Assembly: GCA_947631305.1 (NCBI GenBank)
Contig: CANRKV010000095.1
Coordinates: 1-6,031, forward strand
Direction of reading: 5' to 3'
Source: an uncultured Jeotgalicoccus sp.
GTDB lineage: Bacteria; Bacillota; Bacilli; Staphylococcales; Salinicoccaceae
Length of the DNA: 6,031 nt
Part shown: piece after piece, positions 1 to 5,463 of the stretch
Numbering within the stretch: the stretch's first letter is position 1
Layout of the letters: each line of letters opens with the position of its first letter
Program-made: the position numbers and the translations under genes
Notes under the pieces: generated by a model
What the model saw: only the letters and a program-made list of their open reading frames with translations
Told to the model about the DNA's origin: nothing
Database searches by the model: none

Positions 1-9
1 TGAGATAAT
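1..9 (+). promoter_or_regulatory. possible extended -10 promoter element for the small basic protein gene
   Basis: TGAGATAAT at the very start of the window fits an extended -10 (TG, one base, then GATAAT, five of six matches to TATAAT). Transcription would begin near base 16, leaving a leader of about 30 nt before the ATG at 48. Any -35 element lies outside the window. An alternative -10 is TATATA at 14-19. The TGA at 1-3 could also be the stop codon of an upstream gene, so the call is weak. Confidence 0.25.
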
Positions 10-34
10 GGTTATATATAAGTATCTATTATTT

Positions 35-40
35 AGGAGG
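35..40 (+). promoter_or_regulatory. strong ribosome binding site of the 41-aa gene
   Basis: A consensus AGGAGG sits 7 nt before the ATG at 48. This is what makes the short ORF behind it believable as a translated gene, and it predicts efficient initiation. Confidence 0.8.
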
Positions 41-47
41 TAAACTT

Positions 48-173
48 ATGGGTCGTTTACTTAGACGTGCGGCAATTTTTATCGCACCAATCATTATAAA
101 TAAAGTCGTACAGAAATTTATGAACAAAGATAACAGCTCTTCTTCATACGGAAAGAAGAAAAAAAGAAAATAA
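48..173 (+). CDS. small, strongly basic hypothetical protein (41 aa)
   Basis: The function is not recognised. The 41-residue product has a basic N-terminus (R3, R6, R7), a hydrophobic stretch at about residues 8-21 rich in Ala/Ile/Val with one proline (P14), a short polar linker with four serines (30-33), and a C-terminus of six consecutive Lys/Arg residues (36-41). I count twelve Lys/Arg against one Asp. It is too short and too charged for a normal membrane protein, but the hydrophobic block could lie on or in the membrane with both ends held by negative lipids. Nucleic-acid or ribosome binding through the Lys tail is an alternative. Support for a real gene is a perfect AGGAGG with 7-nt spacing before the ATG and a hairpin terminator 10 nt after the stop. 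It is probably its own short transcript, possibly with some read-through into the hydrolase gene. Confidence 0.7.
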   Translation: MGRLLRRAAIFIAPIIINKVVQKFMNKDNSSSSYGKKKKRK

Positions 174-183
174 GTACAGAATA

Positions 184-213
184 AAAACCACCTAACTCAT
201 GTTACGTGGTTTT
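184..213 (+). terminator. hairpin terminator after the small gene
   Basis: AAAACCAC (184-191) pairs with GTGGTTTT (206-213). After one C-C mismatch the stem continues as TAAC/GTTA around a TCAT tetraloop, so the structure is nearly 12 bp. The T run is only the last four bases of the stem, followed by CTGTCTGTC rather than more T, so termination may be partial. It would lower, not abolish, transcription into the gene starting at 242. Confidence 0.65.
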
Positions 214-241
214 CTGTCTGTCTATATAAAGGAAGATGACT

Positions 242-964
242 ATGCTCAATCAGGTTTCACCCAACGTTTACATACTGCCGTTCGACAGTCACCGCGACCG
301 TCCGAATCTCGGCTACATACACGGCCAAAAATACAGTGTCCTCGTCGATGCTGGGAATTCAGCAGCGCATCTTAATGCAATGCTTGAAGCAATTGATGAA
401 GCGGGTCTGCCAAAACCTGAAATTGCACTGATTACCCATTGGCACTGGGATCACACATTCGGCATGCACGCTTTTTCCGGCACGACCATGACTCACGCCA
501 AGACTAATGAAATTCTCGAGGGTATCACCCAATGGCAATGGACGCCGGAAGCAATGGCAGAACGTCTTAAGACCGGTGAAGAATGTAAATTCTGCGACAC
601 GCACATGAAAATAGAATACGATGATATTTCGGACATTAAAGTTGTTCGGGCAGACATTGAATTTGACGGTAATTTATCCCTGAACTTAGGCAACGTTACA
701 GTTGAAGTTACGCCAATCGCGAACCCGCACTCTAATGACGGCGCAGTCGTTTTCGTTCAGGAAGATAAAGTGCTATTCGCCGGCGATGCCGACACCGGTG
801 ATTTTTACGAACTGGACGGCGGGTACGATGCAGATAAATTTTATGACTATATCGAAGCCGTCGATAAAATACCGTATGAAACTTATATCCACGGCCACCT
901 TGCTCCGATGACGCGCACAGAAGTTTCGGCGCTCCGGAAAGAAATCGAAGAGACTGAATTATAA
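242..964 (+). CDS. metallo-beta-lactamase-fold hydrolase
   Basis: A single-domain, probably cytoplasmic MBL-fold metal hydrolase of 240 aa; no signal peptide is visible. In the numbering that starts at this ATG, the binuclear metal site is complete: the H-x-H-x-D-H motif gives H66, H68, D70 and H71, then H163 in PHSNDG, D182 in AGDAD and H217 in IHGH. The last strand of the fold therefore carries the usual final histidine. The substrate cannot be told from this; the fold covers lactonases, thioesterases, nucleases and many others, and nothing suggests it confers beta-lactam resistance. An unusual C-x2-C-x2-H cluster (C115, C118, H121) lies between the first and second metal motifs. The start was set at 242 because AAAGGAAG (228-235) is 6 nt from this ATG but directly touches the alternative ATG at 236, which would add two residues. 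It converges on the ABC permease gene 48 nt downstream. No promoter of its own is convincing. Confidence 0.9.
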   Translation: MLNQVSPNVYILPFDSHRDRPNLGYIHGQKYSVLVDAGNSAAHLNAMLEAIDEAGLPKPEIALITHWHWDHTFGMHAFSGTTMTHAKTNEILEGITQWQWTPEAMAERLKTGEECKFCDTHMKIEYDDISDIKVVRADIEFDGNLSLNLGNVTVEVTPIANPHSNDGAVVFVQEDKVLFAGDADTGDFYELDGGYDADKFYDYIEAVDKIPYETYIHGHLAPMTRTEVSALRKEIEETEL

Positions 965-1015
965 TATGAAACCTGAATTATGCCATGTTTATGACCTTGT
1001 CTCATATCCTTTTTA
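964..1015. terminator. weak candidate terminator between convergent genes
   Basis: The 48-nt gap between the hydrolase stop and the permease stop holds imperfect 9-bp arms at 964-972 (ATATGAAAC) and 999-1007 (GTCTCATAT) with a 26-nt loop. Read on the + strand there is one A-C mismatch and the stem is followed by CCTTTTT (T run to 1014). Read on the - strand the mismatch becomes a G-U pair but no T run follows. It may serve both genes; the long loop makes it weak. Confidence 0.3.
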
Positions 1016-1780
1016 CATTACTGCTTTATTAAACGTTACTATCGACAGTAAGAATATGAGTATCGAAGCTCCTGCAGTAATCAGCACCGCAGGCATAACA
1101 TCACTCATCCCTGTTTCACCCGTCAGTAGACTCATATTCGAAGTGAGTAAATATTGCGGCAGATACTCCGCTGTCATCGGATAAATGCTCGCAATAATCA
1201 TGATAATCACCACACCAAGCACTGTAAACAATACCCCGAGGAAACTCGTTCTAAAAATCGCTGACGCCATCATGATTACACTGATTAGGAATATACCGTA
1301 CAGCCACGTTAAACCGAATGCTGCGAGTATGTTTTCAAGCTCGTTCTCCCAGTAATAGATTGTATATAAATATGCTGTGACAGCACCGAACACGTAGACA
1401 ACCGTCCACATCAAAATTGTATATAAAAACTTCACAAGCATCACATTGTGCCGTTTCAATCCTTTGGTTAACAGATTAATCAGCGTATTTCTCGAAAATT
1501 CATTCGTCAGTATACTCCCGGTAACAATGACCAGAATCGGCAAGCCAAGCTGATTCATATTTCCAAAAAACTGAACGTAGGAATCCACAGCAGTTACAAC
1601 AGGCAGTTCAAACTTAATCCCTGCGTCTTTCATAACCATCGCCATTATGTCCGGCATCAGATATGCAGTCAGCGGGCTGATAATCCCGATAATGATAAAC
1701 ACCGCTAAGAGCAGAAACAGTTTGAAATTACGAATTGATTCCACAGCTTCCTTTTTAAACAGTGCGGAAATCTGATTCAT
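1013..1780 (-). CDS. ABC-2 type transporter permease
   Basis: Membrane subunit of an ABC transporter, 255 aa, last gene of the four-gene operon. About six membrane helices are visible at residues 20-40, 76-92, 117-141, 152-172, 179-199 and 228-249. A longer segment of roughly 35 residues between helices 1 and 2 is probably outside the cell. After helix 2 comes NEFSRNTLINLL followed by a basic K-G-L-K-R stretch, the place where ABC-2 permeases usually carry the E-x3-GT-x3-LL motif that contacts the ATPase. Size and layout fit YxlG/BcrB-like or NatB-like permeases of antimicrobial-peptide, ion or lipid exporters; the substrate is unknown. The start codon overlaps the ATPase stop as ATGA, and a strong GGAGGTGA (1785-1792) inside the ATPase gene serves it, so the two subunits should be made in balanced amounts. 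One permease gene implies a homodimer in a 2:2 complex. Confidence 0.9.
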   Translation of the reverse strand: MNQISALFKKEAVESIRNFKLFLLLAVFIIIGIISPLTAYLMPDIMAMVMKDAGIKFELPVVTAVDSYVQFFGNMNQLGLPILVIVTGSILTNEFSRNTLINLLTKGLKRHNVMLVKFLYTILMWTVVYVFGAVTAYLYTIYYWENELENILAAFGLTWLYGIFLISVIMMASAIFRTSFLGVLFTVLGVVIIMIIASIYPMTAEYLPQYLLTSNMSLLTGETGMSDVMPAVLITAGASILIFLLSIVTFNKAVM

Positions 1781-2652
1781 GATGTCACCTCCATATATAC
1801 ATCTTCAAGTGACCTTTTCTCCCTGACTATACTTTCGGGGTAAACCCCTTTATCCTGCAGCACCTTGTATATATTTTGAAGCGGCTGATTTTCCACCCGG
1901 TATTTTGATTCGCTGACAGGTGTCAGTTCCAGCTCGTCTCCGAGTACTTTAAGCTCTTCAACCGACAGTTCCATCATAATTCCTTTATCGCCGAGACTCT
2001 CGTGCAGATTAATTTCTTTCACGACATTCCCTTTGTGAAGAATACCTGCGGTATCACAAATTCGTTCCACATCGGATAAGATATGGGTCGAGAAAATAAC
2101 CGTCGTTTCCACTGTAATTCGTTTCAAAATATTAAGTATTTCACTGCGCCCCTGCGGATCCAGCGCACTTGTCGGCTCATCACAAATCAGCAGCTGAGGT
2201 TTGTTAATCAATGCCTGGGCAATACCGAGACGCTGCTTCATTCCTCTTGAGTACGTTTTTATTTTTGAAGACTCTCTGTCAAGACCTACCAGTTCAAGCA
2301 GTTCTTTGATTCTCGGCAGTCGTTCTTCTTTACTTATATTGGTGATTTCTGCACACAATTTTAAGTACTCTTCAGCTTTCATATAACCGTAAAATTCAGG
2401 GACATCCGGCAGGTAGCCAATACAGCTGTTGGTATCTGTGTTGCCGAATGCCACTTTCTGTCCGCACACTTCAATCTCACCTGAATCGGCTTTTAACAAA
2501 CCCAGTATCGTTTTCATCGTCGTCGTTTTGCCCGTGCCATTGTTGCCGATAAATCCGTATATCGTATGCTTTTTCACAGTTAAATTCAAATTATCAATCA
2601 CTGTTTTTCCATTAAAAGATTTACTCAGATTGTCTATTTTCAATATATTCAT
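1777..2652 (-). CDS. ABC transporter ATP-binding protein (YxlF/BcrA-like)
   Basis: The 291-aa ATPase subunit that powers the permease encoded next to it. All nucleotide-binding motifs are present: Walker A GNNGTGKT (36-43), signature YSRGMKQ (134-140), Walker B LLICDEP (154-160, with E159 catalytic), D-loop SALD (162-165) and the switch histidine H190 in STH. The Q-loop region reads GYLPDVPEFY (79-88), with Asp at the position where the usual Gln would be expected. The last 80 or so residues form a C-terminal extension typical of exporter-type ATPases of the DrrA/NatA/BcrA group. The start is placed at 2652: an upstream in-frame ATG at 2691 would add 13 residues unlike the family and overlap the PLDc_N gene, while the chosen ATG has GGAG 10 nt upstream and begins the usual first beta strand (MNILKIDNLSKSF). 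It follows the PLDc_N stop by 1 nt and overlaps the permease start by 4 nt. Confidence 0.93.
   Translation of the reverse strand: MNILKIDNLSKSFNGKTVIDNLNLTVKKHTIYGFIGNNGTGKTTTMKTILGLLKADSGEIEVCGQKVAFGNTDTNSCIGYLPDVPEFYGYMKAEEYLKLCAEITNISKEERLPRIKELLELVGLDRESSKIKTYSRGMKQRLGIAQALINKPQLLICDEPTSALDPQGRSEILNILKRITVETTVIFSTHILSDVERICDTAGILHKGNVVKEINLHESLGDKGIMMELSVEELKVLGDELELTPVSESKYRVENQPLQNIYKVLQDKGVYPESIVREKRSLEDVYMEVTS
1785..1792 (-). promoter_or_regulatory. strong ribosome binding site of the permease inside the ATPase gene
   Basis: On the - strand this reads GGAGGTGA, an eight-base match to the extended Shine-Dalgarno sequence. It lies in the last codons of the ATPase gene, 4 nt before the permease ATG counted from its end. 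It supports both the start choice and coupled translation across the ATGA overlap. Confidence 0.75.
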
Positions 2653-2653
2653 C

Positions 2654-2851
2654 TTATCGACGCTCCAATACAAAGTACAAAACCGGTCCAAGCAGGTTCA
2701 GGAATACAGCAATCAGTATCCACAGCGGTTTATTTAAATATTTAAACTCCTGCTGTCTGATAATCATGACTAACGCTGTAATCATCAAGACAGCCTGCAG
2801 CAGTATTAACGGTATGAGAAAAGGCAGCAGTTCAGTTATTTCTGCGTTCAT
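2654..2851 (-). CDS. small two-helix membrane protein with PLDc_N-type domain (operon copy)
   Basis: A 65-aa membrane protein with two predicted helices, about residues 8-31 and 42-62, separated by a basic turn around F-K-Y-L-N-K. The end carries GPVLYFVLERR, the hallmark of the 'phospholipase D-nuclease N-terminal' (PLDc_N) domain. The name is misleading: the domain is only a membrane hairpin and there is no HKD catalytic motif, so no lipase or nuclease activity is implied. B. subtilis YxlE, as I recall it, is a similar small protein encoded directly before the YxlF/YxlG ABC transporter, which is the order seen here. It is probably an accessory or modulatory subunit of the transporter or a sensor for the regulator (inference). 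It begins 1 nt after the regulator stop, served by AAGGAGG inside the regulator gene, and ends 1 nt before the ATPase ATG. A paralogue lies at 4099-4296. Confidence 0.85.
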   Translation of the reverse strand: MNAEITELLPFLIPLILLQAVLMITALVMIIRQQEFKYLNKPLWILIAVFLNLLGPVLYFVLERR

Positions 2852-2852
2852 T

Positions 2853-3947
2853 TTAGTCCTCCTTCAAATATATCTTTAAATTGTGGAGTATATTTTTAAA
2901 TTCAATATCTTCTTTAAAATCTTTAAATGCTTCATTATTTTCGACAGAATCGATTAATTGCTCTTTGGCTGTCGTTTTATTTACAGGGACGTCTCTTCCT
3001 AAATCAAAATCTTCAATCCAGTCATCAATTTCCGAGAAAAATTCATCACCGTGCAAATAATAATCTTTCGACAAATTTTTTACGCTGATTAAAAACTCTT
3101 TTAAATAGAATAGGCTTTTTTCTTTATCGCCCGCTGTTTTCATCGCTGCTGTCAGATAAAAATTTAATGTCGTATTCGGGTGCAGCTTCTTTAAATTAAA
3201 CGCGTTATCTATTGCCGTTCCTTTACTGATTATTGATTCAATATCATTGTCCATCTCGAAATACATCAGCATCGTTAAGTCACCCATCATAAAAATTAAA
3301 TTCTCGTAAATTTCAATTTGCAACGCTGACTTTGCCTTATCCATTTCCCCGTCCATTAAGTAGGACTGAGCCAGCACTGTTCTTACCGGCAATTTCGGTA
3401 ATGTCGATTCTTGCAGCAGCTCAATGACTTCCCCGTGTCTGTTCTCTTTTATAAGCAATAATGCTTTGAAGAATACCATCTGTTCTTTCAAATGCAGTGA
3501 ATCGGAATTCGATAAAATCCGCTCTATTAACTCACCGATATAAGCAATCGATTCTTCTTTGTCATCAACGAGTTTTAAATGGTTAACCAGTAATCCGGCA
3601 AGCGACGTTAAAAATGGATAGCAGCTGTAATAACGCTTGGCATAGTCTTTAACTTCATTTAAAACATCATCATAATTTTCGGAGCTGAATTTTCCTGCTA
3701 AATCATTATAGATAACCCTGATCTGCTGTTTTGTCAGCTGGGGAGAAAAGCCGACCAGCTCATCAATTGAAATATCAAACAGCACCGCAAGCTCTCCGAG
3801 ATAATTCACTTCCGGCAGTGCATTGCCGCGTTCCCATTTAGAAACCGCTGACTTGGATATATTTAAAAAATCAGCAAGATTCTGCTGCGTATAGCCAATA
3901 CGTTTTCTATGCATAAAAATATTGTCACTTATATTGAACTTGTTCAT
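2853..3947 (-). CDS. XRE-family HTH regulator with helical, TPR-like C-terminal region
   Basis: A 364-aa probable transcription regulator and first gene of the transporter operon. Residues about 8-66 form a classic five-helix Cro/C1-type HTH: TQQNLADFLNISKSAVSKWERG (20-41) holds helices 2 and 3, with S-K-S-A-V-S-K-W-E-R as the recognition helix. The remaining 300 residues are alpha-helical with repeated 30-40-residue antiparallel pairs (for example around the A-Q-S-Y-L-M-D-G-E-M-D-K-A-K-S-A-L segment), resembling TPR repeats; no enzyme motif was seen. HTH plus TPR is the architecture of Rgg/PlcR/PrgX-type peptide-responsive regulators, but membership of that group is inference. The ATG at 3947 is chosen because AGGGTGAT fits an extended Shine-Dalgarno at proper distance; GTG at 3956 and ATG at 3953 are in frame but would themselves be part of that site. 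It probably controls its own operon through the palindromes upstream. Confidence 0.85.
   Translation of the reverse strand: MNKFNISDNIFMHRKRIGYTQQNLADFLNISKSAVSKWERGNALPEVNYLGELAVLFDISIDELVGFSPQLTKQQIRVIYNDLAGKFSSENYDDVLNEVKDYAKRYYSCYPFLTSLAGLLVNHLKLVDDKEESIAYIGELIERILSNSDSLHLKEQMVFFKALLLIKENRHGEVIELLQESTLPKLPVRTVLAQSYLMDGEMDKAKSALQIEIYENLIFMMGDLTMLMYFEMDNDIESIISKGTAIDNAFNLKKLHPNTTLNFYLTAAMKTAGDKEKSLFYLKEFLISVKNLSKDYYLHGDEFFSEIDDWIEDFDLGRDVPVNKTTAKEQLIDSVENNEAFKDFKEDIEFKNILHNLKIYLKED
2858..2864 (-). promoter_or_regulatory. ribosome binding site of the operon PLDc_N gene, inside the regulator gene
   Basis: On the - strand this is AAGGAGG, 6 nt before the ATG at 2851. It lies within the last codons of the regulator, so ribosomes finishing the regulator can restart on the small membrane protein. 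Confidence 0.75.
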
Positions 3948-3961
3948 CTTCATCACCCTGA

Positions 3962-3976
3962 CTCTATTGTATAGAG
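3962..3976. promoter_or_regulatory. palindrome between promoter and regulator start; candidate operator
   Basis: CTCTAT-TGT-ATAGAG is a perfect 6-bp inverted repeat around a 3-bp centre. It lies 15 bp upstream of the regulator ATG and has no T tract, so it is not a terminator. Its 15-bp size suits a dimeric XRE repressor. Binding here would block the operon just downstream of its probable start point. A role as a leader-RNA hairpin near the RBS is the alternative. Confidence 0.45.
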
Positions 3977-4001
3977 GTCCTTATATATTATGTATTTCTT
4001 A

Positions 4002-4028
4002 TTTATACACTATTATCATCTAAATCAA
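4002..4028 (-). promoter_or_regulatory. possible promoter of the regulator-transporter operon
   Basis: On the - strand TTGATT (4023-4028) and TATAAA (4002-4007) resemble -35 and -10 elements with a short 15-bp spacer. GATAAT at 4012-4017 is another -10 candidate, but its -35 is poor. The -35 overlaps the palindrome at 4025-4039, which fits repressor control. The whole 3957-4050 stretch is very AT-rich and must hold the operon promoter because a terminator lies immediately upstream. Confidence 0.35.
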
Positions 4029-4050
4029 CCAGTGGTTGACTTAGTGTCAA
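4025..4050. promoter_or_regulatory. overlapping inverted repeats; candidate operator over the -35 region
   Basis: TCAACC (4025-4030), AGT, GGTTGA (4034-4039) is a perfect 6-bp palindrome. The second arm overlaps a further inverted pair, TTGAC (4036-4040) and GTCAA (4046-4050) spaced by 5 bp. The cluster gives several copies of a TCAAC/GTTGA-like half-site at the likely -35 of the regulator operon, a suitable place for autoregulation. No protein can be assigned to it from sequence alone. Confidence 0.4.
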
Positions 4051-4052
4051 TT

Positions 4053-4081
4053 AAAAAGCAGAAACCCGTATAGATTTCTGC
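4053..4081 (-). terminator. terminator of the lone PLDc_N gene
   Basis: On the - strand GCAGAAA (4081-4075) pairs with TTTCTGC (4064-4058) and is followed by TTTTT (4057-4053). The hairpin begins 18 nt after the stop codon at 4099. It separates this gene from the regulator operon, which therefore needs its own promoter. Confidence 0.7.
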
Positions 4082-4098
4082 ATCATCATTTTTTTAAT

Positions 4099-4296
4099 TC
4101 ACTTACGTTCCATCACGAAATACAGGACAGGTCCGACAATATTAAACACAACAACAATAATTATCCACGCCACTCTGTTTAAATATTTAAAACGCCGCTG
4201 TTTGACTATCATTGTCAGGGCGGAAATCATTAAAAGCAGCTGAAAAATTATTAACGGAATTAGAAATGGCAGCAGTTCCCTAACATTTATAATCAT
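4099..4296 (-). CDS. small two-helix membrane protein with PLDc_N-type domain (lone copy)
   Basis: A 65-aa membrane hairpin protein with helices at about residues 8-31 and 43-62 and the ending GPVLYFVMERK. It aligns without gaps to the 65-aa protein at 2654-2851, with 39 identical residues by my count. Conserved blocks are E-L-L-P-F-L-I-P-L-I (7-16), F-K-Y-L-N (36-40) and G-P-V-L-Y-F-V (55-61). The first six residues and the start of helix 2 differ most. The shared length and gene neighbourhood indicate an ancient tandem duplication, now clearly diverged. It has no transporter genes directly attached: it stands alone with its own RBS (GGGGGA before the ATG), a preceding bidirectional terminator and its own terminator. 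It could add to, replace or tune the operon copy; no catalytic motif is present. Confidence 0.8.
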   Translation of the reverse strand: MIINVRELLPFLIPLIIFQLLLMISALTMIVKQRRFKYLNRVAWIIIVVVFNIVGPVLYFVMERK

Positions 4297-4349
4297 GTTA
4301 ATCCCCCATCACCGTTATTTAATTATGTAAAATGCCCTATAAATATTTA

Positions 4350-4374
4350 TTACCCTTTATTGGAACTATCATAC
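4350..4374 (-). promoter_or_regulatory. weak SigB-like promoter candidate before the lone PLDc_N gene
   Basis: On the - strand GTATGA (4374-4369) and GGGTAA (4355-4350) are 13 bp apart, compared with the general-stress consensus GTTTAA and GGGTAT. The -10 is good and the -35 is only four of six. A start near 4342 would leave a leader of about 45 nt. No clear housekeeping promoter was found in 4297-4387, although the gene needs one because terminators flank it. Confidence 0.2.
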
Positions 4375-4383
4375 ATAAAATAA

Positions 4384-4428
4384 CAAAAGGGTACAGAATT
4401 CCGCGTGGATTCTGTACCCTCTTTTTTT
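4384..4428. terminator. strong bidirectional terminator after the acyltransferase gene
   Basis: AGGGTACAGAAT (4388-4399) pairs exactly with ATTCTGTACCCT (4409-4420), a 12-bp stem. Read on the - strand, it follows the acyltransferase stop directly and is followed by TTTT (4387-4384). Read on the + strand, it is followed by a run of seven T at 4422-4428. It insulates the lone PLDc_N gene from acyltransferase transcription. Confidence 0.85.
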
Positions 4429-5407
4429 ATTTCTTCCACTTCAATTCAACGAGCGGCCGTGTCAGTGCAACAACCGGTTTACTTGAGAGCAGAATAACAA
4501 TTAATGCCGACAACAGCAAGAACCAGAACGTTTCATACCAATGGTTATACCACAGTATTTCAAACTCTCTGAACGGCTGAATAATAAATCCGTGCAGCAG
4601 ATAAACATATAATGTCTTCTCGCCGATTTTCGTCAGCCAGCCGAAATCTCCCGACGGTATTAACGCAATCATACTGACAATTAAGAGAGCTGCCAGAATA
4701 TAAATGATGAGACGCATCAGACCGCCGCTTATTTCCGCTTCAAGTCGCTGGTAAGCGACTGCACCGGACAGCCAGTCCGTATCGAGTGTTACATCCACGT
4801 TGATAAACAGATAAATAAATGTAAACAGCGCAATCATAAAAATAACTGACGCGGTACTTAAGGCCTTGGTTTTTATCAGCTGAACATGCTCTTTCGTCAT
4901 AAAGTAACCTGCTAAAAAGAACGGGAAGAACGCAAAAGTACGTGACAGGCTGAGTCCGTATGCGGACAAATCGACGTAACCGATCGCAATGCCGATAAAG
5001 ACCGCAAGTAGAATGCTTGCCACTGCGGGCATTCTTTTAAACAGTACGAGCAGAATATGCCAGCAGAACAGGCTGATTAAAAACCACATCGCCCATTGCG
5101 GGTGCAGGATCCCTTTGTACCATTCCTCGCGCCCGAGCAGGAAATATAATAACGTGTACAGTCCCTGGAACATTAAATAAGGAAGCAGTAATTTTTTAGC
5201 GAGATTTAAAATGTATTTCGGTTTACCGATACCTTTAGCGAAGAAGCCTGCCAGCATAATGAACATCGGCATATGGAAAATATATATAAATGCATAAATC
5301 GAGTTGATCAGCTGCGAATCAGTCGCGAACGGCTGAATCATATGACCAAACACAACGAGAAAAATTAACACTAATCTCGCATTATCAAAAAACGGCATGC
5401 GGTTCAT
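4427..5407 (-). CDS. membrane acyltransferase, family 3 (OafA/NolL-like)
   Basis: A 326-aa integral membrane protein of the acyltransferase-3 family, which moves acetyl or similar acyl groups from the cytoplasmic side onto sugars of envelope polymers. Family hallmarks are visible: the R-x10-H pair R11 and H22 (in F-G-H-M-I), FHMPMFIMLAGF (44-55), R156 followed by the F-F-P-F-F-L-A-G-Y segment (160-168), and Y-L-L-H-G (269-273). Roughly ten hydrophobic segments follow one another. The opening D-N-A-R plus the short length without a C-terminal SGNH esterase domain points to the NolL (fucose 4-O-acetylase-like) branch. Acceptor and donor are unknown; wall polymer or exopolysaccharide acetylation is likely. 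The start at 5407 is chosen because GAGAGGAAG precedes it by 6 nt and the family's first helix begins right after. The frame is open to 5512, but those 35 residues lack an RBS and do not look like the family. It is flanked by terminators and so probably transcribed alone. Confidence 0.88.
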   Translation of the reverse strand: MNRMPFFDNARLVLIFLVVFGHMIQPFATDSQLINSIYAFIYIFHMPMFIMLAGFFAKGIGKPKYILNLAKKLLLPYLMFQGLYTLLYFLLGREEWYKGILHPQWAMWFLISLFCWHILLVLFKRMPAVASILLAVFIGIAIGYVDLSAYGLSLSRTFAFFPFFLAGYFMTKEHVQLIKTKALSTASVIFMIALFTFIYLFINVDVTLDTDWLSGAVAYQRLEAEISGGLMRLIIYILAALLIVSMIALIPSGDFGWLTKIGEKTLYVYLLHGFIIQPFREFEILWYNHWYETFWFLLLSALIVILLSSKPVVALTRPLVELKWKK

Positions 5408-5463
5408 GGACAGCTTCCTCTCAGTTTTATTTACTTTCTGCATTGCGTAATATGTTATAAAAA

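Noticed and set aside
242..964. Beta-lactam resistance enzyme
   Set aside because: The MBL fold and metal ligands are present, but there is no secretion signal, and the motifs do not match class B beta-lactamases closely enough to claim this.
2653..2691. Upstream ATG at 2691 giving a 304-aa ATPase
   Set aside because: The extra 13 residues overlap the PLDc_N gene and do not resemble the start of ABC ATPases, while the ATG at 2652 starts the first beta strand and has a GGAG site.
2429..2737. + strand ORF of 102 codons opposite the ATPase gene
   Set aside because: It is an antisense shadow of a clearly coding gene, with no RBS or family features.
2654..2851. Phospholipase D or nuclease activity for the PLDc_N-type proteins
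   Set aside because: At 65 aa each they contain only the membrane hairpin; the HKD catalytic motif is absent.
3948..3956. GTG at 3956 or ATG at 3953 as the regulator start
   Set aside because: The GGTGAT formed by these codons fits the Shine-Dalgarno site for the ATG at 3947; upstream of 3956 there is only a weak CAGG too close to the codon.
4332..4580. + strand ORF of 82 codons across the terminator and the 3' end of the acyltransferase
   Set aside because: It runs through a strong terminator hairpin and the antisense of a real gene; no RBS.
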